DNA from: Sternotherus odoratus
Lineage: Eukaryota; Chordata; Testudines; Kinosternidae
Direction: 5' to 3'
Assembly (NCBI GenBank): GCA_032164245.1
Contig: JAVMKO010000003.1
Coordinates: 68,890,390 to 68,954,389 of the forward strand
DNA length: 64,000 bases
Under the pieces are notes generated by a model, which had not been told where the DNA came from, ran no database searches, and saw only the letters and a list, made by a program, of their open reading frames with translations. The translations under genes were made by a program, and so were the position numbers. Shown piece after piece: positions 35,601-47,030 of this stretch. The number at the start of each line of letters is the position of its first letter. Position 1 is the first letter of the stretch.

Positions 35601-36486
35601 TTTGTTCAGATTTGGGATAGGATTATTTTTTCAGATCTTGAAAATTCTTGCAAGACAGGAAAACTCGCCCACTCAGCCCTACTTAACAGCACATTATCAA
35701 AACAAAACTGAGCATCAACAACAACCAAGTCCTAAAAATCTACCTAAGAGTAATGACAAAATTTGTTCCGGCTTCTGGATTTTTTACGTATTTTGTTGTT
35801 GTCTGTCTGTTCACAGCCTAGCTCTGCAACTCTTCCTCACATTGGGTAACATTGGTTAACTGAAACCAGTAGGGCAACTTGCATGAGTAAGTGCTACTCA
35901 AATAGTGGAGAATCAGATCTTTCGATTCTAAGCTTCTTGCATATGGACTATACATTCTTTTGACATTTGTACTGAACATGCTTATAACTAAAAACATCTA
36001 AAAATGAGTAATAGAATGAATAGAATAAAGCTATTTCAGATAGTTGCTGCCATACTGTAAATCACTCTATGTTCAAAGGTAGATTCCATTAAAAAATCTC
36101 AGATCTGACTTGGTCTGAATCTCATTTACACAAAAGTCATCGGAGATAATTTTGTCAGTACAAAGCACCCTTAATGTGGATACTGTTTTAGAGAGACCTT
36201 AGTGCTAATGAGAATCAGGGAATAACTGAAATGAAGTTACTATAATAAACCTAGTTCCCACAACTAAGATGATTGCCGTGATGCTCATCAATATCCACAA
36301 GAACTATATTCCTGTTGGGTAGGGAACACAATGAACAGAATTTAGAGGCACAGCTGAAATGTTAAATTGTTTAGCCATTGGGTCATTCAGTCTATTCACA
36401 CAACTGGCTGAACGGAGGAGCAGATATGTTACATATGAGATTTCAAGCACACTTGATACAAATAATGTATTTTGAGTGATATGTAC
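32641..36486. other. No gene; unique DNA with an A/T-rich repetitive patch
   Basis: I find no gene. 35270-35600 has repeated AATTGAAATGAAACTGTTTG / AAACGAAACTGTTCAATTG steps and T-runs that suggest an old, strongly diverged repeat. The frames there are made of these steps. Confidence 0.45.
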
Positions 36487-36724
36487 TCAGTTCATAGATT
36501 CCAAGGCTGGAAGGGACCATTGTGATCACCTTATCTGACCTCTTGTATAACGCAGGCCATAGACCTTCTACCAAATAATTCCTAGAGAGAAAAACATCCG
36601 CTCTTGATTTTAAAATGGTCAGTGATGGAGAATCCACTATCGCCCTGGGTAAATTGTTCCAAAGGTTAATTAATACTGCTAAAAATGTATGCCTTATTTC
36701 CAGTCTGAATTTGTCTAACTTCAA
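36463..36724 (-). pseudogene. CR1 ORF2 C-terminus
   Basis: The minus-strand frame reads MKLDKFRLEIRHTFLAVLIN then LWNNLPRAIVDSPSLTILKS, the conserved C-terminal block of CR1 ORF2. It ends just before the 3' UTR. Confidence 0.8.
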
Positions 36725-36814
36725 CTTCCAGCCATTGCATCATGTTATACCTTTCTTTGCTAGATGGAAGAGCCCATTATTAAATATATGTTGCCTATGT
36801 AGGTACTTATAGAC

Positions 36815-37151
36815 CAGGGATCAGGAACCTTTGGCACGTGGCCTGTCAGGGAAATCTGCTGGTGGGCCGGGACGGTTTGTTTATCTGCAGTGTCCGCAGG
36901 TTCGGCTGATCGCAGCTCCCACGGGCTGCGGTTCACCATTCCAGGCCAATGGGAGCTGCGGGAAGCGACGTGGGCTCAGAGATGTGCTGGCTGCCACTTC
37001 CCACAGCCCCGATTGGCCTGGAATGGCAAACCGCAGCCAGTGGGAGCTGTGATTTATTGGCCGAACCTGTGGACGCTGCAGGTAAACAAACCGTCCTGGC
37101 CCGCCGGCGGATTTCCCTGCCGAGCTGCATGCCAAAGGTTGCTGACACCTT
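36815..37151. mobile_element. Foldback hAT-like element with long inverted arms, nested in CR1
   Basis: The left end CAGGGATCAGGAACCTTTGG is mirrored by CCAAAGGTTGCTGACACC on the right. The two halves are inverted copies of about 130 bp: GACGGTTTGTTTATCTGCAG recurs in complement as CTGCAGGTAAACAAACCGTC, which is why both strands show the same protein-like phrase. The duplication of the target has decayed. Half-copies lie at 23830-23986 and 53572-53715. Confidence 0.82.
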
Positions 37152-37210
37152 TGATCAAGTCACCATAACCTTCTCTTTGTGAAGCTAAATAGATTCAGAT
37201 CATTGAGTCC

Positions 37211-37366
37211 AGTGCTTAATGTGTGCCAGGGCGTGCCAGGTCTGAACCCCAGCACCTCTAAGCTTGGCAGTTCATAGCTCCAGCAGCTCTGGGCTTGCCA
37301 CCTGAGTTATGAAGGTAAAAAAATTGCTTGAGCCCAGCACCTAATTACTTGAGCCCTGGCACCTGC
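37211..37366. mobile_element. Small hAT-like element nested in CR1
   Basis: The insert begins AGTGCTTAATGTGTGCCAGG and ends GAGCCCTGGCACCTGC, with GTGCCAGGGC and its complement near the two ends. It is flanked by 8-bp repeats TTGAGTCC (37203-37210) and TTGAGTCT (37367-37374), a 7/8 match, which is the hAT duplication length. Confidence 0.8.
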
Positions 37367-37707
37367 TTGAGTCTGTCACTGTAAAGCATGTTTTCTAATC
37401 CTTTCAGCATTGTCATGGCTCTTCTCTCCACCCTGTCCAACTAATCAACACCTTGAATTGTGGACACCAGAACTGGGCACAGTGTTCCAGCAGCAGTCCC
37501 ACCATGATGTGAAACACAGAGGTAAAATAACTTCTTTGCCCCTCCTGTTTGTATATCCGTGGTTTGCATTAGCCCATTTGACCACAGCATCACACTGGGA
37601 GCTCATGTTCAGTTGATTATCCTCCGCACACCCAAATCTTTTCCAGAGTCACTGCTTCAGAGGATAGAATCCCTTCATCCTGTAAGTATGGCCTACATTC
37701 TTTGTGC

Positions 37708-38357
37708 CTATATATATACTTTAGTTTTAGCTATATTAAAATGCATATTGTTTCCTTGAGCCAAGTTTATCAAGTGATCCAGATTGCTCTGTATCAGTGA
37801 TTTGTCCTCTTCATTTGTTACCACTCTCCCAATTTCAGTGTCATCTGGATTCTTTATCAGTGAAGATTTTATGGGGTTTTTTTCCAGGTCATTAATAAAA
37901 TGTTGAATAGCATAGGGCCAAGACACAGTCTCTGTGGGACCCCTCTAGAAACACACCCATTTAATGATGATTTCCCATTTACAATTACAATTTCTGACCT
38001 ATCAGTTAGCTTTTAATGTTTTAAACCATAATGTGTGCCATGTTAATTTTATATCATTCTAGTCTTTCAATCAAAATATCAAATGCCTTACAGAAGTCTG
38101 TCTATTTCATCAGCATTATTACCTTTATCAGTCAAACTTGTAATCTCATCAAAAAAAGATATCAGGTTAGTGTGACAGGATCTGTTTTCTATAAACCCAT
38201 ATTGATAGGCATTCATTATATTGAACTCTTTTAATTCTTTATTAATCAAGTCCTGTATCAGCCACTCCATTATCTCGTCCATAATCAATGTCAGACTGAC
38301 AGGCCTATAATTACCCAGGTCATCCTGTTTACCCTTTTTGATATATTGGCACAACAT
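37708..38357 (-). pseudogene. CR1 reverse-transcriptase remnant
   Basis: Frame 38088-38357 gives GKQDDLGNYRPVSLTLIMDE then NAYQYGFIENRSCHTNL, the fingers part of a CR1-type RT. Frame 37708-37926 shows the later segment with NPDDTEIG in place of the FADDTK active-site block, so one catalytic context residue has changed. Frameshifts separate the pieces. Confidence 0.85.
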
Positions 38358-38385
38358 TAGCTTTCTAAAATCTTCCTCTTATTTT

Positions 38386-39392
38386 ATACTGTCAAAGCAT
38401 ACCACAGACTACACGATACAACTTTCCTTAGCACAGGATGGGATCTGCCATTAGCCTGTGATGTAGAGTTTGAAGAGCAGAACTTTTTCTGCTGAGATTC
38501 ACAGACAGCAACACAAATTAAAATACTAATATGATGCACCTAAGAGGACTGGTTTGCCTTAGGGAATATATGTTCAGGAATGTAAGCTAGGATCTAGCAG
38601 CTGTGGTTGAAGCCAAAGCAGATTTGAAAAATATGGATCAGTGACTTTCCAATTCTAGGTGGCATATGAGTTATGTTTTTAGATAGCTGGATCCAGGAGT
38701 CATGAGAGAATACACAAAATGAACTCAGGAGCATTGGGGATTCTGGATTGAGGAGCAGAGCAGATAAGAAACTGGAACAAGTGGACTGAAGGGTAAAGTG
38801 AAGAATATATCAATGATTCACTCGATTTCAGGACTGTCATGGCACAAACGTGATAGAGAGAATAGCAACAAGAATGATGATTTTTTTAGATTAGGGTTCA
38901 GGGCTTGAGAGCATTTAAATATGTATCTGTCCTGAAATATAAGACTCTGTTCCACCAAGTTAGTAAGATTTCTGAGGTATTACCAAGACTAGCAGGGTTT
39001 TCAATGTTGCAATTTCATAGTTTTACACCTTATTGGTGCCTGGAGATCCCAGTAATGCAGTACCCAGGGGCTAGCTTGGATTCTTGTACTTTGCAGTGGC
39101 ACTGTCAATTTTGGCAGAATCAGATTTTCATTTTAAAAATGATGGTGTTTTCTAGCTTTAGACCTGCTGAGAAAACATTCTCAATAAGACCCAGTGCAGT
39201 GCTGCTTGAGTGAGTCTTCGGAAAGATGGATAGAAACAGTACATCTGAGAAGCGTGACCTGCCATCGTCCATCTCACTAGAATGTTCACACTAAGATCTA
39301 ATGGTGATGAATTATTTCACAGCTGATTGTCTTAGCAAAAACATCCATCTGTTCTGGGACGGTAGAATGAGTTTAAGACTGTGAGTGGAACA
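38386..39392. other. No gene; unique DNA
   Basis: I see no repeat or gene. The frame at 38905-39213 has no recognisable domain. Confidence 0.45.
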
Positions 39393-40404
39393 TAATCATA
39401 CAGGCGCAGATACACAAAGGGACTTATGCACTGTCTTGCTTAGTGTCATAATGCCTAAGTTTTAGGCATCTAGAAAATCACTGGAACAACTAAATCCAAG
39501 TGAGGAACCTAGACCCCCATGAATGGGAAGAGGTAGGCACTAAGAATGCACTGCTACTGGATTGGGCCCTTCAGGCAAGATAAACTGGGAGAAGATAGAT
39601 GTTTGTCTGCCTATCTTGCCTGTGGGGCTTGATCCAGTAGACACACTTAGAAACTGCCTACCAGATCAGATCCTATCCAAAATCTGGGCCATTGGTGGTG
39701 TCCATGTTACTGCTTTTAGCCCAGAGACTACTGATGCGGGAAACATGAGTTCAGTTCCCCACTCTGCCAAGGTATGGGAACAGATTAGAAAAGGATTCTC
39801 TCGCCCCTCAAGAGTGTGCTCGAACCACAGAGCTATGGGACATTCTGATTTGGGTCTCTCTCAATCTCTCCTGTGGAACTCTTCCACTGTGGCTAAATAG
39901 GTAAAGAGTTATTGAACCCAGGGGACTGGATCCTGGGTCACCCAGGTGGGTATACTAACCCAACTACAGAATCATTCCCACTCTCTTTGGCTAATAAGTC
40001 TCTAACTATTAATCCACAATCATACAGTTTCAGCAGGAGATACCTGCATCAGAATAGCCCACAGCTCAGTGCTTAGAACACTGTCTTGAGAAGTGTCAGC
40101 GACCCCTGTTCAGATCCTCTCCTCTCAGGTTGAGAGGATAATTGAACCTGGGTCTCCCAAATCTGAAGTGAGTGGTCTGGCCACTGGGCTAATAGTTATA
40201 AGATGGGCACCACCCTCAGCAAGATTTTAAATGGGACCCGATCTGGTAGGCGGTTTCTGAGCATGACTGCTGGATCAGGCCCCACAGGAAAGAGAGGCAG
40301 ATGAATACTTATCTTCCCCCTGTTTGTGGATTACTCTTGGGCTTAGTAGGGAGATAAGTGCCCAGATGCTAGGATGAGACAACAGCATGCATATTCAGAG
40401 GCAG

Positions 40405-42370
40405 AAACCTTGGGCATGTCTATGCTACAAACTTAAGTTGACTTAAATTAAGTTGACACCCAGCCACCACCGTAATTAAGTCAGTAGCGTGTGTCCACAC
40501 CACACTTCTGGTGTCAGTGGAGCAAATCCTTACAAGCCACGCTTGCGTGAATGTTGAGAACAATGCACTGTGGAAAGCCATCCCACAGTGCAACTTGTTG
40601 CAGGGGATTTAGGGACATGGGCACCGGACCGTCTGCAGCATTGGGTGGGCAACTTGTGGAGGGAGCACTGGTGGGCAGGAGGCCAATGACACCTGCCCTT
40701 GTAACATGGACATCGTATGGCAATCAAGGACCCCTGTTGACCCATCCAAACTGCAAGCCTTTGCAGAGGTGGCGCAGTGGGTGGCTTGTGGTGGCAAGAA
40801 TGTACAAGCAAATTTCACTTCCCCAAACCCACCCTTCCCCCTGTTCCACTGCTGCTAGCCATAGCCCAAGGTTTGCAGCTTCTAAGACCAACACTGACCT
40901 CTGCCATCCAAACCACTGGCATGTTTGGGAAACCGTGAAGGAGTGGTAAAGCACAATGAGGGTGGGATCACATGCACTACTGTTTGCAGTCTGAGCAATC
41001 TAAATGAAAACTGCGACCCTTTCCTCTAGGTAACCCTACCTGATATCACTCTCCTGAGGGTAACAGAGGAGGCCAGGAACAGATTCTGAAAGTGTCCGGG
41101 TACAGACCGGGTCCTGACACTGCTAGGCTCTGTGTTGCGATGATGCCAGAAGAATTAACACCGGAGTGGCTTGGGAAAGCGTCATACCATGGTGGAAGAA
41201 ATAAAGTAGCCCTCCCCAGAAGCCTTTTGCAATGGATTGCAGATTACCTCCCGGAATGTTTCCTGGAGATCTCTGTGGAGGATTCCTGGGACATCCTTCT
41301 GCACATAAACAATATTTTCCATGGGGCTCCCTCTTCTAAGCTGGTGCAGCCACTGGGAAGCACCCAACCCTTTAAAAAAATTAACTATGGAGTGTAAAAA
41401 CTATTAATTGAATTGCATACTCACCAGAGGTGCCTTCTTTGGCACCATGCTCGGCCCCAATGCTGTTCTGCAACGGGCTGGACTGCTCTGGGGTTTCAAA
41501 CAGCTCCTGGCTCTCTGGGAGAATGGATCTCCCACTCGCCTGTCTCCCATTCTCATCTTCCTCATCCTTATGCAAGACCTACTTCTCAGTGTTGCCCAAG
41601 GTAGCCTGGGATTCTGACTCCTCAGAGGTATCTGCACTGCTCTTGGGGGTTGTTGAGAATTGCATGCAGCTCATTATAGAAGCAGCGTGTCTGCGGTACA
41701 GAACCAGAATGACTGTTCACTTCCCTTGTCTTCTGGTGTGCCTGCTGACACTCTGATTTTCACGCAGGAGTAGGGTGTGTCCCTGGTGTAGCCCTGGTTC
41801 CCAATGTCCCACATTATTTTTTCATAGATGTCTATGTTTCTATGGCTGGATTGGAGTTTTGCTTACACTGACTCTTCTCCCCACAGACCAATGAGATACA
41901 CCACTTCCTGTGTACTCCAAGCTGGAAGTTCTGGAACACATTTGCAATGTTGAGTTGCCTTGATCAGCTGTGTTGACAAGCTCTCCACGCTGAACGAACA
42001 GGATATGGGAATTCCTGCTTTAACGGTGGAGGGACTCTTTCCTGTGTATCTTGCTGCTGAGCAGTGGAGTTGAAAACGTTGATCAGAATGGTCACAGCAG
42101 AGCATTGTGGGACACCTGGAGACCAGTAAAGTCAATATAAGCAATGCACTGTCTACACTGCCTCTTCGTTGACCTAACAACATTGATTTAAAAACTGCTA
42201 TGCCTCTTGCCCTGCATTAAGTGCATTAGCCACTGGACCATTCACTACAACTCAAAAGAGTTAGCCAGGAGGTGGAGTAATTAAGCTGACATGGCAGGAG
42301 AGTTATGCTGGTGGAATGGCCATAGTAGTGCAGATACAGACATTGCTAAGTCAACGTAAGCTACCTTATG
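40405..42370. mobile_element. DNA transposon carrying a decayed Myb/SANT-like gene, nested
   Basis: The left part GGGCATGTCTATGCTACAAA then CTTAAGTTGACTTAAATTAA and CCACAGTGCAACTTG is the kind of end found in a common family of turtle DNA elements (GTCTACACTACAGACTTAAG). The right part contains CAGAGCATTGTGGGACACC and CTGTCTACACTGCC. Exact limits are uncertain. The core contains a minus-strand remnant of a Myb/SANT-like DNA-binding domain and an unassigned plus-strand frame (41092-41397). Confidence 0.55.
41583..41800 (-). pseudogene. Decayed Myb/SANT-like DNA-binding domain of a transposon
   Basis: On the minus strand one frame reads NQGYTRDTPYSCVKIR, then, after a frameshift, CFYNELHAILNNPQEQ. 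These match the characteristic phrases of the Myb/SANT-like protein found in repeated turtle DNA elements (GYNRDTQQCRVKIKEL and CRFYDELHAILGG as I recall them). Such proteins are thought to bind transposon ends. At least one frameshift and several stops show that it is dead. I infer the family from these two phrases only. Confidence 0.6.
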
Positions 42371-42644
42371 TCAACCTATCTGTGTGGGACCAGGCCTGGG
42401 GCACATAGGAAATTTTAAGCTCCTACATGGTCAGGCAGTAAGCTGATAGAGAGTTTTGTGAATTACAGTGGAGACTAAAAATAGGACGTAGGCACCTAAG
42501 AATGGGTAACTTTGTGTATCTGAGCCGGTATGATTAAATTTTCCTCCTGCCTGACCCTTGGCAAGGCTATTCTATACTTAACTGTGCTTAAAATTTCACT
42601 CCTTCAAACATACCTTTTCAGGAAAGCCTTTAGTGATGATGGAT

Positions 42645-42795
42645 AGAATTTTCAAAAGCAACTAAATGATTTAGGAGCCTAAGTCTCAATGACTTTCAAT
42701 GGGAGTTAGGTGCTTTTGAAAAACACACCCTATGTTATTTAGGTACCTAGGTACCCATTGAAAGTCAGAGACTTAGGCTCCAAAATCATCTAGAA
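42645..42795. repeat. Palindromic foldback repeat (ATTTTCAAAAGCAACTAAAT type)
   Basis: The left arm TTAGGAGCCTAAGTCTCAAT is mirrored by GACTTAGGCTCCAAAATCAT on the right around a central stretch near 42720-42745. A truncated relative is at 17664-17732. Such foldback repeats are common in amniotes. Confidence 0.65.
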
Positions 42796-43217
42796 GTTTT
42801 TGAAAATTGAAAATCAGTGGGACTTAGCTGCCTGCCTAACTCACTTAAGCACTTCTGAAAATTCCATCCTTAGACTCTTAAAATTCTTAGGTGCTTTCCA
42901 AAAAAGTTACCCAGCCTCTATTAACATCAGCAGCCATTGCCTTATATGTGTGCTGTGTATTGTTTGCATCCAAATTAGACTGTGAGCTCTTTCAGGCAGG
43001 AAACTTGCCTTGTTATATACATGTACCATTCCAAGCAAATTGTCAGTACTGAACAAATAAGTAGTAAGAATTATTAGTAACAGTGAAAGAGGGATGATAC
43101 CCAAGTGTCCAAAATACAGATGGTCTGTATTCTACTCCTAGGGCCTCTTCTATTGGGGGAGATTATGTGGCATTTCTGTTTTCACTACCATAATTCTCAG
43201 ACACCATATCCTGCTTC

Positions 43218-43285
43218 TTTTGAATTGTAGTGAATGGCCCGGTGGTTAATGCACTAAATTCAGGGCTGAATGTAGATCACCTCCA
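43218..43285 (+). repeat. tRNA-like repeat module, inverted copy at 42195-42262
   Basis: TTGAATTGTAGTGAATGGCC then CGGTGGTTAATGCACTAAAT closely matches the complement of 42195-42262 (TTGAGTTGTAGTGAATGGTC then CAGTGGCTAATGCACTTAAT). The GGTTAATGCAC core looks like a tRNA A-box, so it is probably a SINE head. Confidence 0.5.
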
Positions 43286-46200
43286 CCTACAGCAGCCACC
43301 CCTTTGAATAAAAATCCTCTTTCTCATTATGACCAAAAAAAAAACCCTGGTAAGCTTTTGAAATTTTAGCCCATTGTGTGACTGCTAAAACCTTTGAAAA
43401 TGAAGCATGTTTTTACAAACATGCATTGCACATAAACCATTTTCCCACCCATTAGTCACATTTTAAAGTCTGCGTTTTACTAGTTTATGTTTTTATTTAT
43501 TTACTTTTTGGACCTTTGCTTTTACTTGTTAGAATGACTTTCCTGCTCTGTGCAGAATCCTCCATCAGGTTGCAGCAGTATTCCAGTCCAACCCCCGCAA
43601 CCAACAATGCACCGAGTGTCCTGGAAGATATGTAAATAAAAGACTGCTGAACACTACCAACCTCAAGACAACTGACCTTGATACCTTAGATTCTAACTGA
43701 CTGCATCCCACGGGCGCTTGTTAGCCTGTATATATCTTGCTGGTTGTACCATAAGCAATGCCCAGCTCCTCTCTCCTTTATCATCATTAATAAGTACTGT
43801 AGTTGGCCATATTAGAAAAGTCACCCACACCTTACAGAACTTCAGATCTACTCCTTATTAGCTACTCATTTTATTTTAATGGGAATATCAAAATGTGTGT
43901 GTGACATGTTTGTGTGTTGCATTGTATTTTATATTCTATGTACACATGTATTTAATGCATTTGAAGGAAAGCTTTGTACATAAAGATATACAAAATACTT
44001 GCACATGTATTGATATATATTTATAGATTCCCACAAACAAGCATATATGGGTGATGTATACATAGATGAGTGTGCATATAAATATGTATAATATATATGT
44101 ATTATAAATAGGCAATACATATTTTACACATGCTGTTTAGATAAAGATAGATGTTCAAATATGTCTGACTATTTTTAACTAGCTCTTTGTCATGGGTTAC
44201 ATCACAAACAAACGTGAACGCACTTATTCAGCAAAAAACCCTCCGTGTTTTCTCCAGAAGCTGCCATCTTTTTCTCCTCTTCAAACCTTCTGATCTCCCT
44301 TGGGGAGGCTTTATGCATGTTCAGTATGGTCACACAACTATTCCTACCAGCACTGTTACCATAGAAACCAACTGATTTTCCCTCGCCTTCCCCTGGCAGG
44401 GTTTGGACCTAGTGCCAGACTGCTTTTCTGCAAGTGGTAATATTCTTTCAATATTTAGACAGATCCTTTATAAAAGGTTTTAACCCCGCTGTTTACATTT
44501 TCAAGATACAGTATTTTATTTGAGGCTACTATTTTGTTCAGGTACTAATGCCAGCCAATTGATTCACACACTTAAAGGAGCCTAACAATTCTTCCTTTTG
44601 CAGCATTTAGTCTGTGACATTTAACAGGGGATATGCCAGTACTTATTAATCATAGGCTTCAAATAATAGTGTGAATTAAGGTGTTAGGTTTAATGGGTCA
44701 GTGGGTTGTGGCTCTGCATTTTTATTTCTTTAGTATTCCTTTTTAAAACACTGCCTTGATATTCATAGAAATGGCTTTGATTGTGAATAATTACAAACAG
44801 AAAAATATAATTAATTGCTGTATAATTTACAAGTTACTGATTAAAATCATTTGTAGTGCTCCGATTAACAACTTCCACCTATAAATGTTTCAGTATTGTG
44901 ACTCTGAGTACATAGTATATTGATTTTCTAAATGAATCCATGCACATTTATTTGTACAGATTTATTTGATAAATATTCTGTCTGAGGTGAGTAATTTATT
45001 TCAGTTAATAACATGTGAAGAATATAATTTATCATGACACCATCTAATATATTTTTAATATCTTGGGACCAAAACAACATACTCAACTACTTCTAGGTCA
45101 TGTGTACAGTACCATACAGATATAGCATATCACCTTCTTCTTAGTCACTGATTCCACTATTTTTCCATTCATAAATGTACCTGGGAGTGTAGCATACTCA
45201 TTTGCTCTCCATTCTCCCTCACTTCTAAAACAACCTGTCTTCTTTGGCTGAAAATAATTTATACATAGATATATACAATACATGGACGAGAAAGGATTAA
45301 TGTGATTCAATGTGTATTTTCATTTTACTGAAGATTCAACACTTGCCTTGCAATAAAAAAAATTGTGAGTAAAATAATTGTGAGGCACTATCCTTTTGTG
45401 CTGATGTTACTGTTATCGTTGTTCTAGCCATTCAGATTAAAAAGTAAAAATCATACAAAATGAAAAATGAACCATAGTGTGAATTTCAAATGCATATTTT
45501 CTTGGGAAACAGAAGAGGGAGCAGTTCTTCATTCTCATAGTGGCAGTCGGACTGTTTTTCGTTTTCTCTTTTTCTATGCCACTCTTTCCAAATTCAAACC
45601 TGCTTTATCATAATCCAGACACTGCTGGGTTTTTTGAAGGGGGCAAAGGACCACCCAGTTGGTCCTGGTGGAACAAAGGTGAAATTCTTTCTGGGTTACC
45701 TCTCTCCCTAAGGATATAGTTAAATATCAGAACCTTTTGTTCTCTACTGTATATTTTTATTTGTAACAATGCTTTTTCTTAGCCTGCTTCATCGCTTTGC
45801 AAAGAAGCAGCAGCATTGTGTAGTCAACTGGAGTGAATGTGTACATTCACCAGGCCTTGTTTTGTGAGACTTTGCCCCACTGTTGTTCCCACTCAGAGCT
45901 GAGCAGAAACCACGCACATCTGAATTACTGGGGCCTTTCTGCCTGTTGTAATCCTGGACTGTTACAGTCTAGAGGCCAGCCGTGCTGTCACCATCACAAA
46001 TTGATTTAACCATCAATTGCAGCAGTCATTAAAGCTGCTAGAAGTCCCAGCCAAGCTGCTGAATTGCTGCTGAATGTGAAATGAGGCTCTAAATCCGTTT
46101 CCCACCATCTCATATCAAAGCCTATTGTGTGCCTCCAAAGTAAAGGGTCGGAGGTTTGCCTGGAGTTCAACAATGGGCTCAGTCAAAAGATAGAGCCCCA

Positions 46201-46743
46201 TTTGCTCTGGCATTGCCAATTACAGTTTTCTTTCCATACCTTATTGTGCAGGATTTGCATCCAACTAATACATTGAATTATTGGCATACCCCAGTGTCAG
46301 TGGTGCTATTGAAAGATTTATCCCCCAAATATATGGAATTCTAAGCATCTGGTGGCTACCCCATAATGACAATGGAATAATTCCCTAGTTTTTCTCCATG
46401 GGTAGCATTGTAGATGTGAATCTGTTTCTGGAAGTCCTTTTCCATCAAATGCATTGTTCCCTGGTCTTGCCTTGTTACTCAATTATGTACAGCACTTGAA
46501 TCTACTAGTCTCTTGCTTGGTCTCTATAAATACAGAAAACACACTTGTGCTTTCCCCCTCCCCCACTGCATCTGCACAGTGGTATTTCCTACCTGCATTT
46601 TCTGTTTGTTAACAAGATGTGTACAGTATGCTCGGCAGGATGAAACTGCATTTATATGCTGAGCACACCCAGGCTGTTTTCGTTTACACCTGCTGCTCTC
46701 TCACAAGGTGCAAGAGGCACCGAGACACCGATAACAAAAGAAG
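43286..46743. other. No gene; unique AT-rich DNA with candidate regulatory patches
   Basis: No coding or repeat feature is recognised. 43900-44130 is rich in ATATAT/TACATA steps. An X-box-like site lies at 44356-44369. 45950-46110 looks more constrained in composition than its surroundings, with ATTGATTTAACCATCAATTG and GCAGTCATTAAAGCTGC. Confidence 0.45.
44356..44369. promoter_or_regulatory. RFX X-box-like site
   Basis: GTTACCATAGAAAC fits the X-box pattern GTNRCC-N2-RGNAAC with a weaker right half. No promoter or gene is nearby. Confidence 0.35.
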
Positions 46744-46936
46744 ACTTTGAGTAGGCTGACCATACCTCCCGTTTTGAACGGGACAGTCCCGTTTTTTTCA
46801 TGTTTCTGGACCGTCCCGTCTTTTTAACAAAAATATCAATTTTGTCCCGTTTTTGGGGACAAGCTCTTTCCAAGCTGCTTTCTAGGGGGAGGTTCTTTCT
46901 TTGCAGGACTCCCAAGAGCTCAGGTGAAGAATCTTG

Positions 46937-47027
46937 CTACCTAAGGACAAGTATCAGATGTCAAAATCTCCGATGAGCAAACTGCGCTCATCGGAGACTT
47001 TTACATCTGATACTAGTCCTTAGGTAG
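46937..47027. repeat. 42-bp arm hairpin within the hAT element
   Basis: The left arm (46937-46978, starting CTACCTAAGGACAAGTATCA) is complementary to the right arm (46986-47027) with three mismatches and a 7-base loop AAACTGC. Confidence 0.92.
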
Positions 47028-47030
47028 GGA

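Larger units (their letters stand above)
36487..38385 (-). mobile_element. CR1 LINE, minus strand, interrupted by two DNA transposons
   Basis: On the minus strand the order is RT region (38385-37700), C-terminal region and 3' UTR, ending at TGGTCCCTTCCAGCCTTGGA (about 36510). The CR1 sequence is broken by insertions at 37211-37366 and 36815-37151. Joining the flanks in order gives continuous CR1-like sequence (TTGAGTC then GTCACTGTAAAGCATG; AGGTACTTATAG then TGATCAAGTC). It is 5'-truncated and inactive. Confidence 0.9.
39393..42536. mobile_element. 3.1-kb transposon with 27-bp terminal inverted repeats, itself interrupted
   Basis: The first 27 bases (39393-39419) and the complement of the last 27 (42510-42536) agree at 25 of 27 positions; both carry TAATCATAC and CAGATACACAAAG. 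Internally, 39588-39672 and 40236-40320 form another inverted pair (GATCCAGTAGACACACTTAG versus the complement of CTGAGCATGACTGCTGGATC), with tRNA-like pieces between them. I read this as a foldback element whose right arm was split by the insertion at about 40405-42370. No target duplication is visible. Confidence 0.65.
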
